From Advenella mimigardefordensis DPN7 (GTDB lineage: Bacteria > Pseudomonadota > Gammaproteobacteria > Burkholderiales > Burkholderiaceae_B): 64,000 bases of DNA. The position numbers and the translations under genes were made by a program. The DNA lies in assembly GCF_000521505.1 (NCBI RefSeq), contig NZ_CP003915.1:2232001-2296000 (forward strand), written 5' to 3'. Shown in pieces: positions 17,301 to 26,094 of the stretch (the stretch's first letter is position 1; each line of letters starts with the position of its first letter). A model generated the notes under the pieces. The model was given only the letters and a program-made list of their open reading frames with translations, made no database searches and was not told where the DNA came from.

Positions 17301-18170
17301 TTAATTGAACAGGCTCCGGGCGTACATGGCAATGGATTTGCTGATAGTAACGCGCGGACTCTGATTTGACCATATCATTCCGATCTTGCGAATCTGTGTG
17401 CGGCCCGGCAACGGGACCTTTCGAATACTTTTTCCCAGACTTTCCAGAGAAAATGAATCAGGCACCAGCGCTACGCCCACACCTCGGGCGACCAGCGAAG
17501 CAATGGTGAGCAGGCTGTCTATTTCCAGGCGCTGATTGGGCACAATGCGGTTGTCCTTCAGATAACGGTCCACCAACTGGCCGCTGTAGGAACTACGGGC
17601 ATAACGAATAAAAGGACGGGTTCGCAGAAGATCATGTGCCGCTGCGCTTGCGTACTCGGGCGGTACGATCAGCGTGAGGGGCTCGTCCTGTATCTTCAGC
17701 CAGGAACAGTTCTTATAGATCGTAAATTGTGGCTCAATAGCAAGTGCAATATCAAGCTTGCCCGAGTGTACCTGGTGACATAATTCTACCGACGGTGCAT
17801 AGGAAACAAAAATACTGACTTCGGGATGATGCTCATAGGTTTTTTCCAGCAACCGCGGCAAATGGGTGGTGAGTCCCGAAAAAAATGAGCCAAGCCGCAG
17901 TTCCCCCAAGACGTTTCCGCTTTTAACCATCGCCGTCATATCACGTGAGTCCTGAATCATTTGCCGCGCCTTGTCGCAGATCAGCAAGCCATGTTCGGTG
18001 GGCCTTACAGTATGACCTGACCGTCTGATCAGCGGCTGCCCCAGCTCGTCTTCCAGAGCACGGATGCGCGCAGACACGGCGCCAGGAGTAATGCCCAAAT
18101 AACGCGCGGCGTCTGAAATGGAGGCACAATCCAGGGTTTTGATAAACGTTTCCAGATAGTTGGTGTCCAT
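17301..18170 (-). CDS. LysR-type transcriptional regulator
   Basis: 289 residues. The N-terminal winged helix-turn-helix (YLETFIKTLDCASISDAARY, then PGAVSARIRALEDELGQPL) is followed by a substrate-binding domain. It is divergent from the RraA gene at 18300, with a 130-bp intergenic region containing a perfect inverted repeat, and it is followed by a DMT transporter gene. It most likely controls the RraA-dehydrogenase-receptor operon in response to a pathway intermediate. Confidence 0.9.
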   Translation of the reverse strand: MDTNYLETFIKTLDCASISDAARYLGITPGAVSARIRALEDELGQPLIRRSGHTVRPTEHGLLICDKARQMIQDSRDMTAMVKSGNVLGELRLGSFFSGLTTHLPRLLEKTYEHHPEVSIFVSYAPSVELCHQVHSGKLDIALAIEPQFTIYKNCSWLKIQDEPLTLIVPPEYASAAAHDLLRTRPFIRYARSSYSGQLVDRYLKDNRIVPNQRLEIDSLLTIASLVARGVGVALVPDSFSLESLGKSIRKVPLPGRTQIRKIGMIWSNQSPRVTISKSIAMYARSLFN

Positions 18171-18210
18171 GATGGATCCGGTGATTGCAATACAGAAAGA
18201 TAAAATTCTT

Positions 18211-18241
18211 AATATTTTTGTATTGAAAAAGCAAAAATATT
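18211..18241. promoter_or_regulatory. Perfect inverted repeat, LysR operator candidate
   Basis: AATATTTTTG (18211-18220) and CAAAAATATT (18232-18241) are exact reverse complements separated by 11 nt. The element lies between the divergent LysR and RraA genes and fits the dyad (T-N11-A type) bound by LysR regulators. Confidence 0.55.
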
Positions 18242-18299
18242 GATAATTATTTTGGATTCTACGCCATAAAATCGTGTCAATTTATCAAGGAGACAGATT

Positions 18300-18989
18300 G
18301 TGGTGAAAATCCAAATACGAGAACGGTCACGGGCGGTCAGCGCAGCATTGGTCAAGTCCTTTGCCGATATTCCGGTGGCCAATATCAGTGACGTGATGCA
18401 GCGTCTGACGGCAGGCGGCTCGTCGCTGCGACCTATGCATGCGGGTGGTGTGCTGGCGGGACCGGCGTTGACGGTCAAATCCCGCCCGGGCGACAACCTG
18501 TTCGTGCACAAGGCTATTGCCATGGCTGCACCGGGTGATGTGATTGTTGTGGATGCCGGTGGCGATACCACCAATGCCATTATTGGCGAACTGATGGTTC
18601 GTACCGCGAGTCGCAAGGGTATCGCCGGCATGGTGATCAATGGCGCCATACGGGATCTGGATAGCATCAGCCAGGGCGCCTTTCCGGTGTATGCCTCGGG
18701 TGTCACGCACCGCGGACCCTATAAGAACGGTCCGGGGGAAATCAATACCAGCATCAGTCTTGACGGCATGGTGATCCAGCCGGGCGACCTCATTGTGGGC
18801 GATGCCGATGGGCTGCTCTGCGTGCCTTACGAGCAGGCCGACGATATTCTCAGGTGGGCGAGCGCGAAAAATGCGCTGGAGGCCGGCATCATCCGTGATA
18901 TTGACAATGACCGCCTGGATACCGCATGGATTGACGTCGAGCTGGCCAAACTCGGTTTCGTACCGGCTACACAAGCTGAACAGGAATAG
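18300..18989 (+). CDS. RraA-superfamily lyase/aldolase-like protein (canonical R-D type)
   Basis: 229 residues from a GTG start (18300 or 18303), with AAGGAG about 8 bp upstream. It has A-N-I-S-D-V-M near 27-33, I-G-E-L-M near 95-99 and the key I-N-G-A-I-R-D with Arg118-Asp119, the residues that bind substrate and the divalent metal in HMG/CHA aldolases. The family cleaves 4-hydroxy-2-oxo-dicarboxylates to pyruvate or decarboxylates oxaloacetate; E. coli RraA instead binds RNase E. The metabolic role fits here, next to a D-2-hydroxyacid dehydrogenase starting 2 bp later. Confidence 0.85.
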   Translation: MVKIQIRERSRAVSAALVKSFADIPVANISDVMQRLTAGGSSLRPMHAGGVLAGPALTVKSRPGDNLFVHKAIAMAAPGDVIVVDAGGDTTNAIIGELMVRTASRKGIAGMVINGAIRDLDSISQGAFPVYASGVTHRGPYKNGPGEINTSISLDGMVIQPGDLIVGDADGLLCVPYEQADDILRWASAKNALEAGIIRDIDNDRLDTAWIDVELAKLGFVPATQAEQE

Positions 18990-18991
18990 TG

Positions 18992-19978
18992 ATGACGGAA
19001 AAAGTCTGTGTTGTACGTACCAATTTATGGATAGATCCGGTTTTTGACGAGCTGCTAACAGGGCATGACCACATCGAATTGCGGATTATTGATGTGAAAG
19101 CATCAGCGCAGGAGTGGTACGACACTCTCAAACACGCCCACTACTATCATGTCTCGGCAGCCAAAGATGAGCTGCCGGCCGGACTGTTCGTCACGGAAGC
19201 GCTGTTGAACCATTGCCCCAGGCTCAAAGGCGTTTCGTCGTCCGGTGCCGGTTACGACACCATTGACGTCGCTGCCTGTCAGGCGCGACAGATTACCGTG
19301 GTTAATCAGGCAGGCGGGAACGCCAATTCGGTGGCAGAAATGGCGCTTGGACTGTTGCTAGCCGTGTCGCGGAAAATTGTGGAATCTGATCGCGTATTGG
19401 TTGCGCAACATGCCAGCAGTCGTGAAGCATTGATGGGCCATGAAGTCGCTGGTAAAACGCTGGGACTTATTGGTATTGGTCACATAGGACGCCGCTTTGC
19501 ACAGATCGCCACCGCGCTGGGGATGAATGTACTTGCCTATGACCCCTATTTGACATCGCAGGATATTGACGAGCGACAGGCGCAGCCGGTATCGCTGGAT
19601 ACACTGCTTGCGCAGGCCGACATTGTGTCGCTGCATTGCCCGCTTAATAATGACACTCGCAATATGTTCAATGCGGACAGGTTTCGGGCGATGAAGCCGG
19701 GCGCCATTTTTATCTCAACTGCGCGTGGCGGTATCCATAACGAAGCAGACCTGCATGCCGCATTAAACAGCGGGCATCTGGCCGGCGCCGGTCTTGATGT
19801 CTGGCGTCAGGAGCCGCCGGCAGCAGACAATCCCTTGCTCGGTCATCCCGGCGTGGTGGCGACCTTTCACACAGCCGGCGTATCTCATGAAGGCAGGCAT
19901 AACGTTGCCCGCATGGCTGCCGGGCAAATACTGTTGATGGCGGAAGGTAAAACACCGCCCCATGTCGTCACTTCCTAG
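18992..19978 (+). CDS. D-isomer 2-hydroxyacid dehydrogenase (NAD(P)H)
   Basis: 328 residues from the ATG at 18992, 2 bp after the RraA stop; a GTG at 18989 overlaps that stop. Rossmann motif G-L-I-G-I-G-H-I-G-R-R near 156-166, catalytic Arg in S-T-A-R-G-G, Glu in R-Q-E-P-P and His in T-F-H-T-A-G. It reduces a 2-oxoacid to a D-2-hydroxyacid or the reverse. The coupling to RraA suggests that the oxoacid produced or consumed by the lyase is its substrate. Confidence 0.9.
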   Translation: MTEKVCVVRTNLWIDPVFDELLTGHDHIELRIIDVKASAQEWYDTLKHAHYYHVSAAKDELPAGLFVTEALLNHCPRLKGVSSSGAGYDTIDVAACQARQITVVNQAGGNANSVAEMALGLLLAVSRKIVESDRVLVAQHASSREALMGHEVAGKTLGLIGIGHIGRRFAQIATALGMNVLAYDPYLTSQDIDERQAQPVSLDTLLAQADIVSLHCPLNNDTRNMFNADRFRAMKPGAIFISTARGGIHNEADLHAALNSGHLAGAGLDVWRQEPPAADNPLLGHPGVVATFHTAGVSHEGRHNVARMAAGQILLMAEGKTPPHVVTS

Positions 19979-19993
19979 CTGTATCACCAACAG

Positions 19994-20028
19994 ACTACCC
20001 CGCCTTTGTTACTACATAAGCGGGTAGT
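19994..20028 (+). promoter_or_regulatory. Inverted repeat before the second receptor gene
   Basis: ACTACCCCGC (19994-20003) pairs with GCGGGTAGT (20020-20028) apart from one bulged C, with a 16-nt loop. It lies 16 bp after the dehydrogenase stop with no T-run. It may attenuate read-through into the receptor gene or stabilise the upstream mRNA. Confidence 0.35.
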
Positions 20029-20066
20029 GCACTTATGCTTTTATATTCTAAAAATGGAGACAACCC

Positions 20067-21041
20067 ATGAAATTGATTTTGTCAGGTATTCTTGCCACAA
20101 CCGCACTGACCGTCGGCCTTAGCCAGGCTCATGCGCAATATCCCGAACACGCTATCAGCATGGTGGTGTCGTATGCGCCGGGAGGTGGTACTGATCTGGT
20201 GGCGCGGGCCATCGCACCCTATATACAAAAATATCTGGGCGATGGAGCCAACATCGTTGTGCTTAATCGGCCCGGTGCCGGCGGCGCCATCGGTTTTTCC
20301 GAAATCAAGCGCGCCAAGCCGGACGGTTATACCATCGGCTTTGTTAACACGCCCAATATGCTGACGATTCCGATCGAACGCAAGGCCAACTATCATTGGC
20401 AGGATTTCGATCTGATCGGCAACCTGATCGATGATCCTGATGGCTTTGCGGTCAGCGGTACAAGCGATATCAAAACCCTCAAGGATCTTGAAAAATATGC
20501 CAAAGAGAATCCCGGCCAGGTAACGGTCGGCACCACAGGTGTGGGTTCGGACGATCATCTTGCGATGATGAAATTCGAAAAACTGACCGGAACAACGCTG
20601 AATCACGTACCTTTCAAAGGCGCAGGCGAAGTGCGCAATGCAATACAGAGCGGGCAGATCATGCTGGCAGCCATGAACGTGGGTGAAGTACTGGCCTATC
20701 AGAAAGGCGGAACAGATATTCGCCTGCTGGGCTCGATGAGCGAGCAGCGCAGTGCGCTTGCGCCCGCGGTTCCCACCTTTAAAGAGCAAGGGTATGATGT
20801 CATCATGGCCTCGTTAAGAGGTATTGCAGCACCCAGGGGATTGCCGGAAGAGGTAGCGGCCAAATTGAGGGTAGCGGTACAGAAAGCATCTGAAGACCCG
20901 GAGTTCGTTGCCAAAGCGAACGCCATGTTTGTTCCGCTGCGCTATATGGACAACAAAACCTATCACACTGAACTTGATCAGGCCGAAAAGGAATTCAAGG
21001 ATTTGTGGCAGGCAAGCCCCTGGTCAGAGAAAACACAATAA
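20067..21041 (+). CDS. Bug-family (TctC) periplasmic solute-binding protein
   Basis: 324 residues. Signal peptide cleaved near A-H-A-Q (about 22-24), then Y-P-E-H-A-I-S-M-V-V-S-Y-A-P-G-G-G-T-D-L-V-A-R and V-V-L-N-R-P-G-A-G-G-A-I-G, the Bug signatures. GGAG lies about 7 bp before the ATG. It sits between the hydroxyacid dehydrogenase and the FMN oxidase, so it probably captures the acid those enzymes act on. No TctAB partner is present. Confidence 0.9.
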   Translation: MKLILSGILATTALTVGLSQAHAQYPEHAISMVVSYAPGGGTDLVARAIAPYIQKYLGDGANIVVLNRPGAGGAIGFSEIKRAKPDGYTIGFVNTPNMLTIPIERKANYHWQDFDLIGNLIDDPDGFAVSGTSDIKTLKDLEKYAKENPGQVTVGTTGVGSDDHLAMMKFEKLTGTTLNHVPFKGAGEVRNAIQSGQIMLAAMNVGEVLAYQKGGTDIRLLGSMSEQRSALAPAVPTFKEQGYDVIMASLRGIAAPRGLPEEVAAKLRVAVQKASEDPEFVAKANAMFVPLRYMDNKTYHTELDQAEKEFKDLWQASPWSEKTQ

Positions 21042-21056
21042 TCAGGGAGGACTCTA

Positions 21057-22238
21057 ATGGCACGAACAGATCAGGCACTTTGTCTGGATGACTTTGAAGC
21101 GATGGCGCAACGGTATTTGCCCCGGCCCATTTTCGAATATATAAGGGGCGGTGTCGAAACCAACGCATCTGTAAACGATAACCGTCGAGCCTTTCAGGAG
21201 TATGCTTTCGTTCCCAGAGCGCTGGTGAATGTATCCGCCATCGACACATCTGTCTCTCTGTTCGGCCAGCAATACCGCTCGCCGCTGGGTATTGCTCCGA
21301 TGGGGCTGAGCGCCTTGTCCTCATATCGAGGTGATCTGGTTTTGGCCCGGGCTGCGGGGCATGCGGGTATTCCAATGATCATGAGCGGATCATCGCTCAT
21401 TCGTCTGGAGGAGGTCGCATCGACCGCGCCGCAAACCTGGTTTCAGGCCTATCTGCCAGGAGATAGTGAAGAGATTGCCAAACTCGTTGATCGTGTCGCC
21501 CGGGCAGGATTTGGCACCCTTGTCATTACGGTTGATACACCGGTTGCAGCAAACCGGGAAAACAATATACGGGCAGGATTCTCCACGCCGCTGCGTCCTT
21601 CGCTGCGCCTGCTGCTGGACGGCCTGACGCACCCACGCTGGGTCTGCAACACGTTTCTGCGAACCTGCATTCAGCACGGCATGCCACACTTTGAAAATAA
21701 CTATGCAACCCGCGGCGCACCCATTCTGTCGAAAAACGTGTTGCGAGACTACTCGGATCGTGGGCACATCAGTTGGGATCACTTGCGAGCAATCAGGAAA
21801 CAATGGCAAGGTACGCTCGTTATCAAGGGAATACTGAGCAGGCCGGATGCTGCCACCGCCATTGAGATGGGCGCCGACGGCATCATTGTCTCCAACCACG
21901 GTGGTCGACAGCTTGACGGCAGTATTTCTCCCTTGCGGGTCCTGTCCGAGATTGTCGACATTGCCGGCGCTGTTCCGGTCATGCTTGACAGCGGTGTGCG
22001 TCGCGGCACCGATGTGCTCAAAGCGCTGGCGCTGGGTGCACGCTGTGTCTTTGTGGGTCGTCCTTTTGCTTATGCCACCGCAGTGGGCGGGCAGAATGGA
22101 ACGGACAAAGCAATTCACTTGATAACAAGCGAAATATCCCGCGATCTGGGGCTGCTGGGGGTGACACGGATACAGGATTTGTCGGCCGGACATTTGCGCA
22201 GAATCTCCGGCATTCCGGCTGATATGTGTTCTGCTTGA
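21057..22238 (+). CDS. FMN-dependent alpha-hydroxy-acid dehydrogenase/oxidase (LldD family)
   Basis: 393 residues, normal length. FMN-barrel motifs: P-M-G-L-S-A-L near 80, W-F-Q-A-Y near 122-126, catalytic Lys in V-I-K-G-I-L-S, catalytic His in S-N-H-G-G-R-Q-L-D, then L-D-S-G-V-R-R-G-T-D-V. It oxidises an L-2-hydroxyacid to the 2-oxoacid, passing electrons to quinone or oxygen. It starts 15 bp after the receptor gene. Together with the D-specific enzyme upstream the operon could interconvert or racemise a hydroxyacid through its oxoacid. Confidence 0.92.
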   Translation: MARTDQALCLDDFEAMAQRYLPRPIFEYIRGGVETNASVNDNRRAFQEYAFVPRALVNVSAIDTSVSLFGQQYRSPLGIAPMGLSALSSYRGDLVLARAAGHAGIPMIMSGSSLIRLEEVASTAPQTWFQAYLPGDSEEIAKLVDRVARAGFGTLVITVDTPVAANRENNIRAGFSTPLRPSLRLLLDGLTHPRWVCNTFLRTCIQHGMPHFENNYATRGAPILSKNVLRDYSDRGHISWDHLRAIRKQWQGTLVIKGILSRPDAATAIEMGADGIIVSNHGGRQLDGSISPLRVLSEIVDIAGAVPVMLDSGVRRGTDVLKALALGARCVFVGRPFAYATAVGGQNGTDKAIHLITSEISRDLGLLGVTRIQDLSAGHLRRISGIPADMCSA

Positions 22239-22286
22239 CATGATCCTGATGCCGGAATAGAGTGCAATTTTTGGAGGAGAAAGATC

Positions 22287-23609
22287 GTGAAATCACAAAT
22301 GAAATTATCTCGCATCAGTCAGCTTTGTCTCGGAATAGGTGCAGCGTTTGCCATAAACGCAGCGGCCGCCCAGCCGCAGGATGTAAAGGCGACATTGACC
22401 GCGCTGAATGGGTCCAAAGAGGTTCAGACACTGATGAGCGCGCTGAAAAGCGATCATGAGCGGACCATTGCAGATCTGCGCAATATTACTGAGGTTGAAG
22501 CGCCTCCTTTTAAAGAGAAGGTACGTGCAGCGTATGTATTAAAGCGCTTCAAAGAAGTTGGACTAAGCAATGCGGCGCTCGATTCAGTAGGCAATGTCGT
22601 GGGTATTCGCAAGGGGAGTGGCAATGGCCCGATTCTGGTCGTGTCTGCACACCTGGATACCGTCTTTCCTGAAGGCACAGACGTTAAAGTCAAAGAACAG
22701 AACGGTCGCTTGCTGGCACCGGGTATCGGCGATGATACACGTGGCTTAGCCGTTGTCATTTCATGGATCAAAGCACTCAATGAACATAAAGTTGCAACCG
22801 TTGGCGATATTATGTTCGTGGCGAATGTGGGTGAAGAAGGGCTGGGAAATCTGCGCGGTATGAAAGCGCTGTTTAACGAGCACAAAAATATCGACGGCAT
22901 GGTCGGTCTGGAACCCGGAGAGGGTAATAAAGTGCTTACTCAGGGCACCGGCAGCCACCGCTATGAAGTGTCGTTCAAGGGCCCAGGCGGTCACAGTTTT
23001 GGCGCCTTTGGTAAAGTACCCAGTGCAATTCATGCCATGGGACGCGCCATTGCGCATATTGGTGATGTGCAGGTTCCCACGGATCCCAAAACAACTTTTA
23101 CGGTAGGTACTGTGAGCGGAGGGACATCCGTCAATACAATTGCCGGTGATGCCAAAATGGCAGTGGACATTCGTTCAAATGCGACACCGTCACTTCTGGA
23201 GGCTGAGAAGCACATCATGGCCGCCATCGAAAAAGGGGTACAACAGGAGAACGCGCGCTGGAAATCAGAGGGCAAGATCACATTTGATGCGAAACTGATT
23301 GGTGATCGTCCCGCCGGTGCCACGCCGAATGATAGCGTGATTGTCCAGGCTGCACTGGAGTCAATTGCGCTCGCTGGAGATAAGGGCGAAACCAGGGCAG
23401 GCAGCACCGATGCCAACGTGCCCATGAGTCTGAATATACCGGCAATCATTCTGGGCAGTGGCGGTAAATCCGGCGGCGCCCACTCGCTGAAAGAATGGTT
23501 CGATCCGACCGATGCCTGGAAAGGTTCACAGATCAGTTTCACTACTGTGCTGTCGCTGGTTGGTGTGCAAGGGGTGAGCGAGCCGTTGCTGAAACGCACT
23601 GCTAAGTAA
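22287..23609 (+). CDS. M20-family metallopeptidase, exported
   Basis: 440 residues. A Sec signal peptide covers about 1-30 (A-A-A-A-Q). Zinc-site residues: His in S-A-H-L-D-T-V-F-P, Asp in G-I-G-D-D-T-R-G, the Glu-Glu pair in N-V-G-E-E-G-L-G, Glu in G-L-E-P-G-E, and His in G-G-A-H-S-L-K-E-W. The dimerisation domain shows G-P-G-G-H-S-F. Family members hydrolyse dipeptides, acyl-amino acids or carbamoyl compounds, here in the periplasm. GGAGGAG precedes the GTG/ATG region. It probably belongs to the 18300-23609 operon and may release a hydroxyacid from a conjugate. Confidence 0.88.
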   Translation: MKSQMKLSRISQLCLGIGAAFAINAAAAQPQDVKATLTALNGSKEVQTLMSALKSDHERTIADLRNITEVEAPPFKEKVRAAYVLKRFKEVGLSNAALDSVGNVVGIRKGSGNGPILVVSAHLDTVFPEGTDVKVKEQNGRLLAPGIGDDTRGLAVVISWIKALNEHKVATVGDIMFVANVGEEGLGNLRGMKALFNEHKNIDGMVGLEPGEGNKVLTQGTGSHRYEVSFKGPGGHSFGAFGKVPSAIHAMGRAIAHIGDVQVPTDPKTTFTVGTVSGGTSVNTIAGDAKMAVDIRSNATPSLLEAEKHIMAAIEKGVQQENARWKSEGKITFDAKLIGDRPAGATPNDSVIVQAALESIALAGDKGETRAGSTDANVPMSLNIPAIILGSGGKSGGAHSLKEWFDPTDAWKGSQISFTTVLSLVGVQGVSEPLLKRTAK

Positions 23610-23611
23610 TC

Positions 23612-24232
23612 ATGCCGATCTTCGAATATGGCGACACCGAAATTGACTGGCTCAGCAAGCGTGACAAGCGCATGGCACAAGCCATTGAGAGAATCGGCCT
23701 GATCAGGCGTAACACCATGCCTGAATTATTCCCCGCGTTGATTCGGTGCATCGTTGACCAGCAAATCTCAACGGCAGCCGCGCGCACGGTCAATGCGCGC
23801 ATATTGCAATTGTGTGGTGGTCAGATCAATGCAGAAAGCCTGTTGGCGGCGGGCGCCGACAATCTGCAGCGTTGCGGTACGAGTATGAGAAAAGTGCAAT
23901 ACATGCTCGGGGTGGCCGAGGCAGTTCAGTCGGGAAAACTGGACCTGTCTGCCATCTCCGCCATGGATGATGCACAAGTCATCCGTACGCTGACAGACTT
24001 AAAGGGGATTGGTATCTGGACCGCTGAAATGCTGATGATATTTTCGCTGGGCCGGCCTGATGTACTTAGCTGGGGTGATCTGGCGATTCAGCGGGGCATG
24101 ATGCGTCTATACAATCACAAGGATCTGCCGCGCGAGCGTTTCGAACGCTACCGCCGACGTTATTCTCCCTATGGCAGCACCGCATCGCTTTATCTGTGGG
24201 CCATATCGGCCCAGCAAAACAGCGTATCCTGA
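23612..24232 (+). CDS. HhH-GPD DNA glycosylase (AlkA-like 3-methyladenine glycosylase II)
   Basis: 206 residues. Helix-hairpin-helix L-K-G-I-G-I-W-T-A-E-M near 131-141 is followed by the Gly/Pro-rich loop and catalytic Asp in L-S-W-G-D-L-A-I-Q-R-G. The N-terminal part (LFPALIRCIVDQQIS) matches the AlkA catalytic domain, without the N-terminal AlkA fold and without the C-terminal Fe-S cysteines of Nth/MutY. It excises alkylated bases. It starts 2 bp after the peptidase gene but is functionally unrelated to that module. Confidence 0.88.
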   Translation: MPIFEYGDTEIDWLSKRDKRMAQAIERIGLIRRNTMPELFPALIRCIVDQQISTAAARTVNARILQLCGGQINAESLLAAGADNLQRCGTSMRKVQYMLGVAEAVQSGKLDLSAISAMDDAQVIRTLTDLKGIGIWTAEMLMIFSLGRPDVLSWGDLAIQRGMMRLYNHKDLPRERFERYRRRYSPYGSTASLYLWAISAQQNSVS

Positions 24233-24249
24233 GTGGGTGCTTTAGCCTC

Positions 24250-24279
24250 GTGGCCGCCGCTAGTCGCAGCGCCGGCCAC
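24250..24279 (+). terminator. Long hairpin after the glycosylase gene
   Basis: GTGGCCG (24250-24256) pairs with CGGCCAC (24273-24279). After one mismatch the stem continues with CGCT/AGCG around a 6-nt loop. It is 17 bp downstream of the stop and has only a weak T-run, so it may be a terminator or a 3' stabiliser. Confidence 0.5.
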
Positions 24280-24330
24280 ATATCGTTTCCCAATACGTCG
24301 TCGCTACTCGCTCTAGGGTAAGTCCCTATA

Positions 24331-24360
24331 TTGACGCGCATAAAATAAACATTTTAATAT
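24331..24360 (+). promoter_or_regulatory. Sigma-70 promoter of the RraA-ABC operon
   Basis: TTGACG (24331-24336), an 18-bp spacer and TAATAT (24355-24360). It is followed by a palindromic operator covering the expected start site. It drives the gene at 24466. Confidence 0.65.
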
Positions 24361-24362
24361 GG

Positions 24363-24374
24363 TTAAACGTTTAA
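24363..24374. promoter_or_regulatory. LacI/GalR-type operator
   Basis: TTAAACGTTTAA is a perfect 12-bp palindrome with the central CG typical of LacI/GalR-family operators. It begins 2 bp after the -10 box, so a bound repressor would block initiation. A LacI-family gene lies at the 3' end of the same operon (27518-28534). Confidence 0.7.
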
Positions 24375-24465
24375 TCACTGATATTTGGTGATGAACGCAG
24401 GTTGTATCGCGATAGGTCAATGGCGATGGTTATTTCACTCAAGCATTCATGGGAAGAGGTAGATA

Positions 24466-25134
24466 ATGAAAAAGCATCTGTTTGATTTTGAAACACTGAA
24501 GAAGAAGTTATATACCGCTGTTTTATCCGATGTTCTGGACAGTATGGGCTATCGAAATCAGGCAATGCTCCCGTTCATCCGGCCTTTGTCAGAAGAATAC
24601 GTTATTTTCGGCAGTGCCCGTACGGGCTACTTCATGAATACCTTCTCTGTTGCTCCCGACGAGAATCCGTATGAGCACGAGATCGCGCTGATAGACGATT
24701 TGAAACCTGATGATGTAGTGGTGCTGGGTTGTGACGGGCCCACTACGCGTATCGCACCATGGGGCGAATTGCTCAGTACTGCCTCTCAATATCGTGGCGC
24801 GACCGGATGTGTCACCGATGGCCTGGTCAGGGACATTCGGTATATCCGCAAGCTGAATTTCCCGGTATTTCATGGTGGCATCGGGCCGCTGGATTCGCAG
24901 GGCAGAGGAAAAATGATGAATTACGATATGCCGATTGAATGCGCCGGGGTGAAAGTGCGTCGTCATGATCTGGTGTTTGGCGATGCCGATGGGGTGATCG
25001 TGATCCCGATTGAGATCGCGGCAGAAGTGATCGAAAAAGCATTGGAAAAGGTGGAAAGCGAAAACCATACACGTGAGGAACTTGCCAATGGTCTTTTGCT
25101 GCAGGATGTCTATGAGAAATATGGGGTGTTGTAA
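24466..25134 (+). CDS. RraA-superfamily lyase/aldolase-like protein (canonical R-D type)
   Basis: 222 residues. A-V-L-S-D-V-L-D-S-M near 18-27, W-G-E-L-L near 99-103, and T-D-G-L-V-R-D with Arg122-Asp123 give an intact aldolase-type active site. It is the first gene of a four-gene unit with an amino-acid-type ABC transporter (25176-27491) and a convergent LacI regulator. It probably cleaves or decarboxylates the imported acid or its oxo-derivative. It is clearly different in sequence from the other five RraA paralogues in this window. Confidence 0.85.
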   Translation: MKKHLFDFETLKKKLYTAVLSDVLDSMGYRNQAMLPFIRPLSEEYVIFGSARTGYFMNTFSVAPDENPYEHEIALIDDLKPDDVVVLGCDGPTTRIAPWGELLSTASQYRGATGCVTDGLVRDIRYIRKLNFPVFHGGIGPLDSQGRGKMMNYDMPIECAGVKVRRHDLVFGDADGVIVIPIEIAAEVIEKALEKVESENHTREELANGLLLQDVYEKYGVL

Positions 25135-25175
25135 TTTCCTTTAATCAGTTTTGGTTTTTATATCAGGACACAAAA

Positions 25176-26042
25176 ATGGCAACTCAACTATCTCGCCGCA
25201 AATTTTTGACCAGGATGGGGGCCGGCGCCATCATTACCACCAGCGGGCTGGTCACAGGCATCAACAGCGCCCAGGCAGAGGCCGCAGACGTGCTTGCAGA
25301 TATCAAGAAAAGAGGCTTTATGCGTGTTGGTGCGTTCAGCGTACCACCGGAGTCGTGGGTAGATGTAGGCTCCGGAGAGTGGAAGGGGGTGGATGCCGAT
25401 TTCACGCTTTCGATCGCCAAACAGATTGGGGTTGAAGTTGACCCTATCATCCTGACCCATTCGGCCTTTGCACCATCGCTTGACTCTCAGCGCGTAGACG
25501 TGATTGCCATGTTGTATCGGACACCAGAGCGTGCAAAAGTGGTGGCTTACAACACACGGCCAACCTGGTACGGCATTGATGTCCTGGTGGCCAGAAAAAA
25601 TGATCCAATCAAGAAGACCTCAGATCTGAAAGGCAAGCCTATTGGTACCGTGCGCGGGTCGGCACAGGAGCTGGAGGCCTTGGCGATTCAGAAAAAATTT
25701 GGTACTGGCGATATCCATAAATACGATACTGCCGATCCAATGCTAATGGATCTGAAAGCCGGGCGGATTGATGGTGCAATCTGGTGGGGCTATACGTTTG
25801 ATTATGCTCAGCGTCAGAATCCTGACTACGACTTTGCTGTGCTTGAGCCCCTGGCACCGTCTTATCTGGGTAGCGATACACTACCGGCCAACTATTATGT
25901 ATTCTCAAAAAATGGCACCGCAAGCCTGATCAAGGCATTCGATGATGGGATTGAAAAAATCATTGCCAGCGGCGAGAACAAGGCAATCCTCGCCAAATAT
26001 GGAATGACCAATGCCTCATATCTGACAGGGAAATTTGGTTAG
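25176..26042 (+). CDS. ABC transporter substrate-binding protein, amino-acid type, Tat-exported
   Basis: 288 residues. A twin-arginine signal S-R-R-K-F-L-T-R-M (5-13), followed by a hydrophobic stretch ending A-Q-A-E-A near 36-40, suggests export in folded form. The mature part is the PBP2 family 3 fold: G-V-D-A-D-F-T-L-S-I-A-K-Q, I-A-M-L-Y-R-T-P-E-R and G-T-V-R-G-S-A-Q-E-L. The ligand is probably an amino acid or a related small acid. It precedes the permease and ATPase. Confidence 0.9.
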   Translation: MATQLSRRKFLTRMGAGAIITTSGLVTGINSAQAEAADVLADIKKRGFMRVGAFSVPPESWVDVGSGEWKGVDADFTLSIAKQIGVEVDPIILTHSAFAPSLDSQRVDVIAMLYRTPERAKVVAYNTRPTWYGIDVLVARKNDPIKKTSDLKGKPIGTVRGSAQELEALAIQKKFGTGDIHKYDTADPMLMDLKAGRIDGAIWWGYTFDYAQRQNPDYDFAVLEPLAPSYLGSDTLPANYYVFSKNGTASLIKAFDDGIEKIIASGENKAILAKYGMTNASYLTGKFG

Positions 26043-26094
26043 TCCTTCACTCGCTGATTATCCCGGGCCATGACCACGTACTTTCAGGAACATC

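Noticed and set aside
18300..18989. Calling the RraA homologues regulators of RNase E
   Set aside because: All six lie with transporters and metabolic enzymes, and the canonical ones keep the R-D aldolase motif, which favours a catabolic role.
21390..22241. 283-codon open frame antisense to the FMN dehydrogenase
   Set aside because: Shadow of a gene with all catalytic motifs; no ribosome site or domain.
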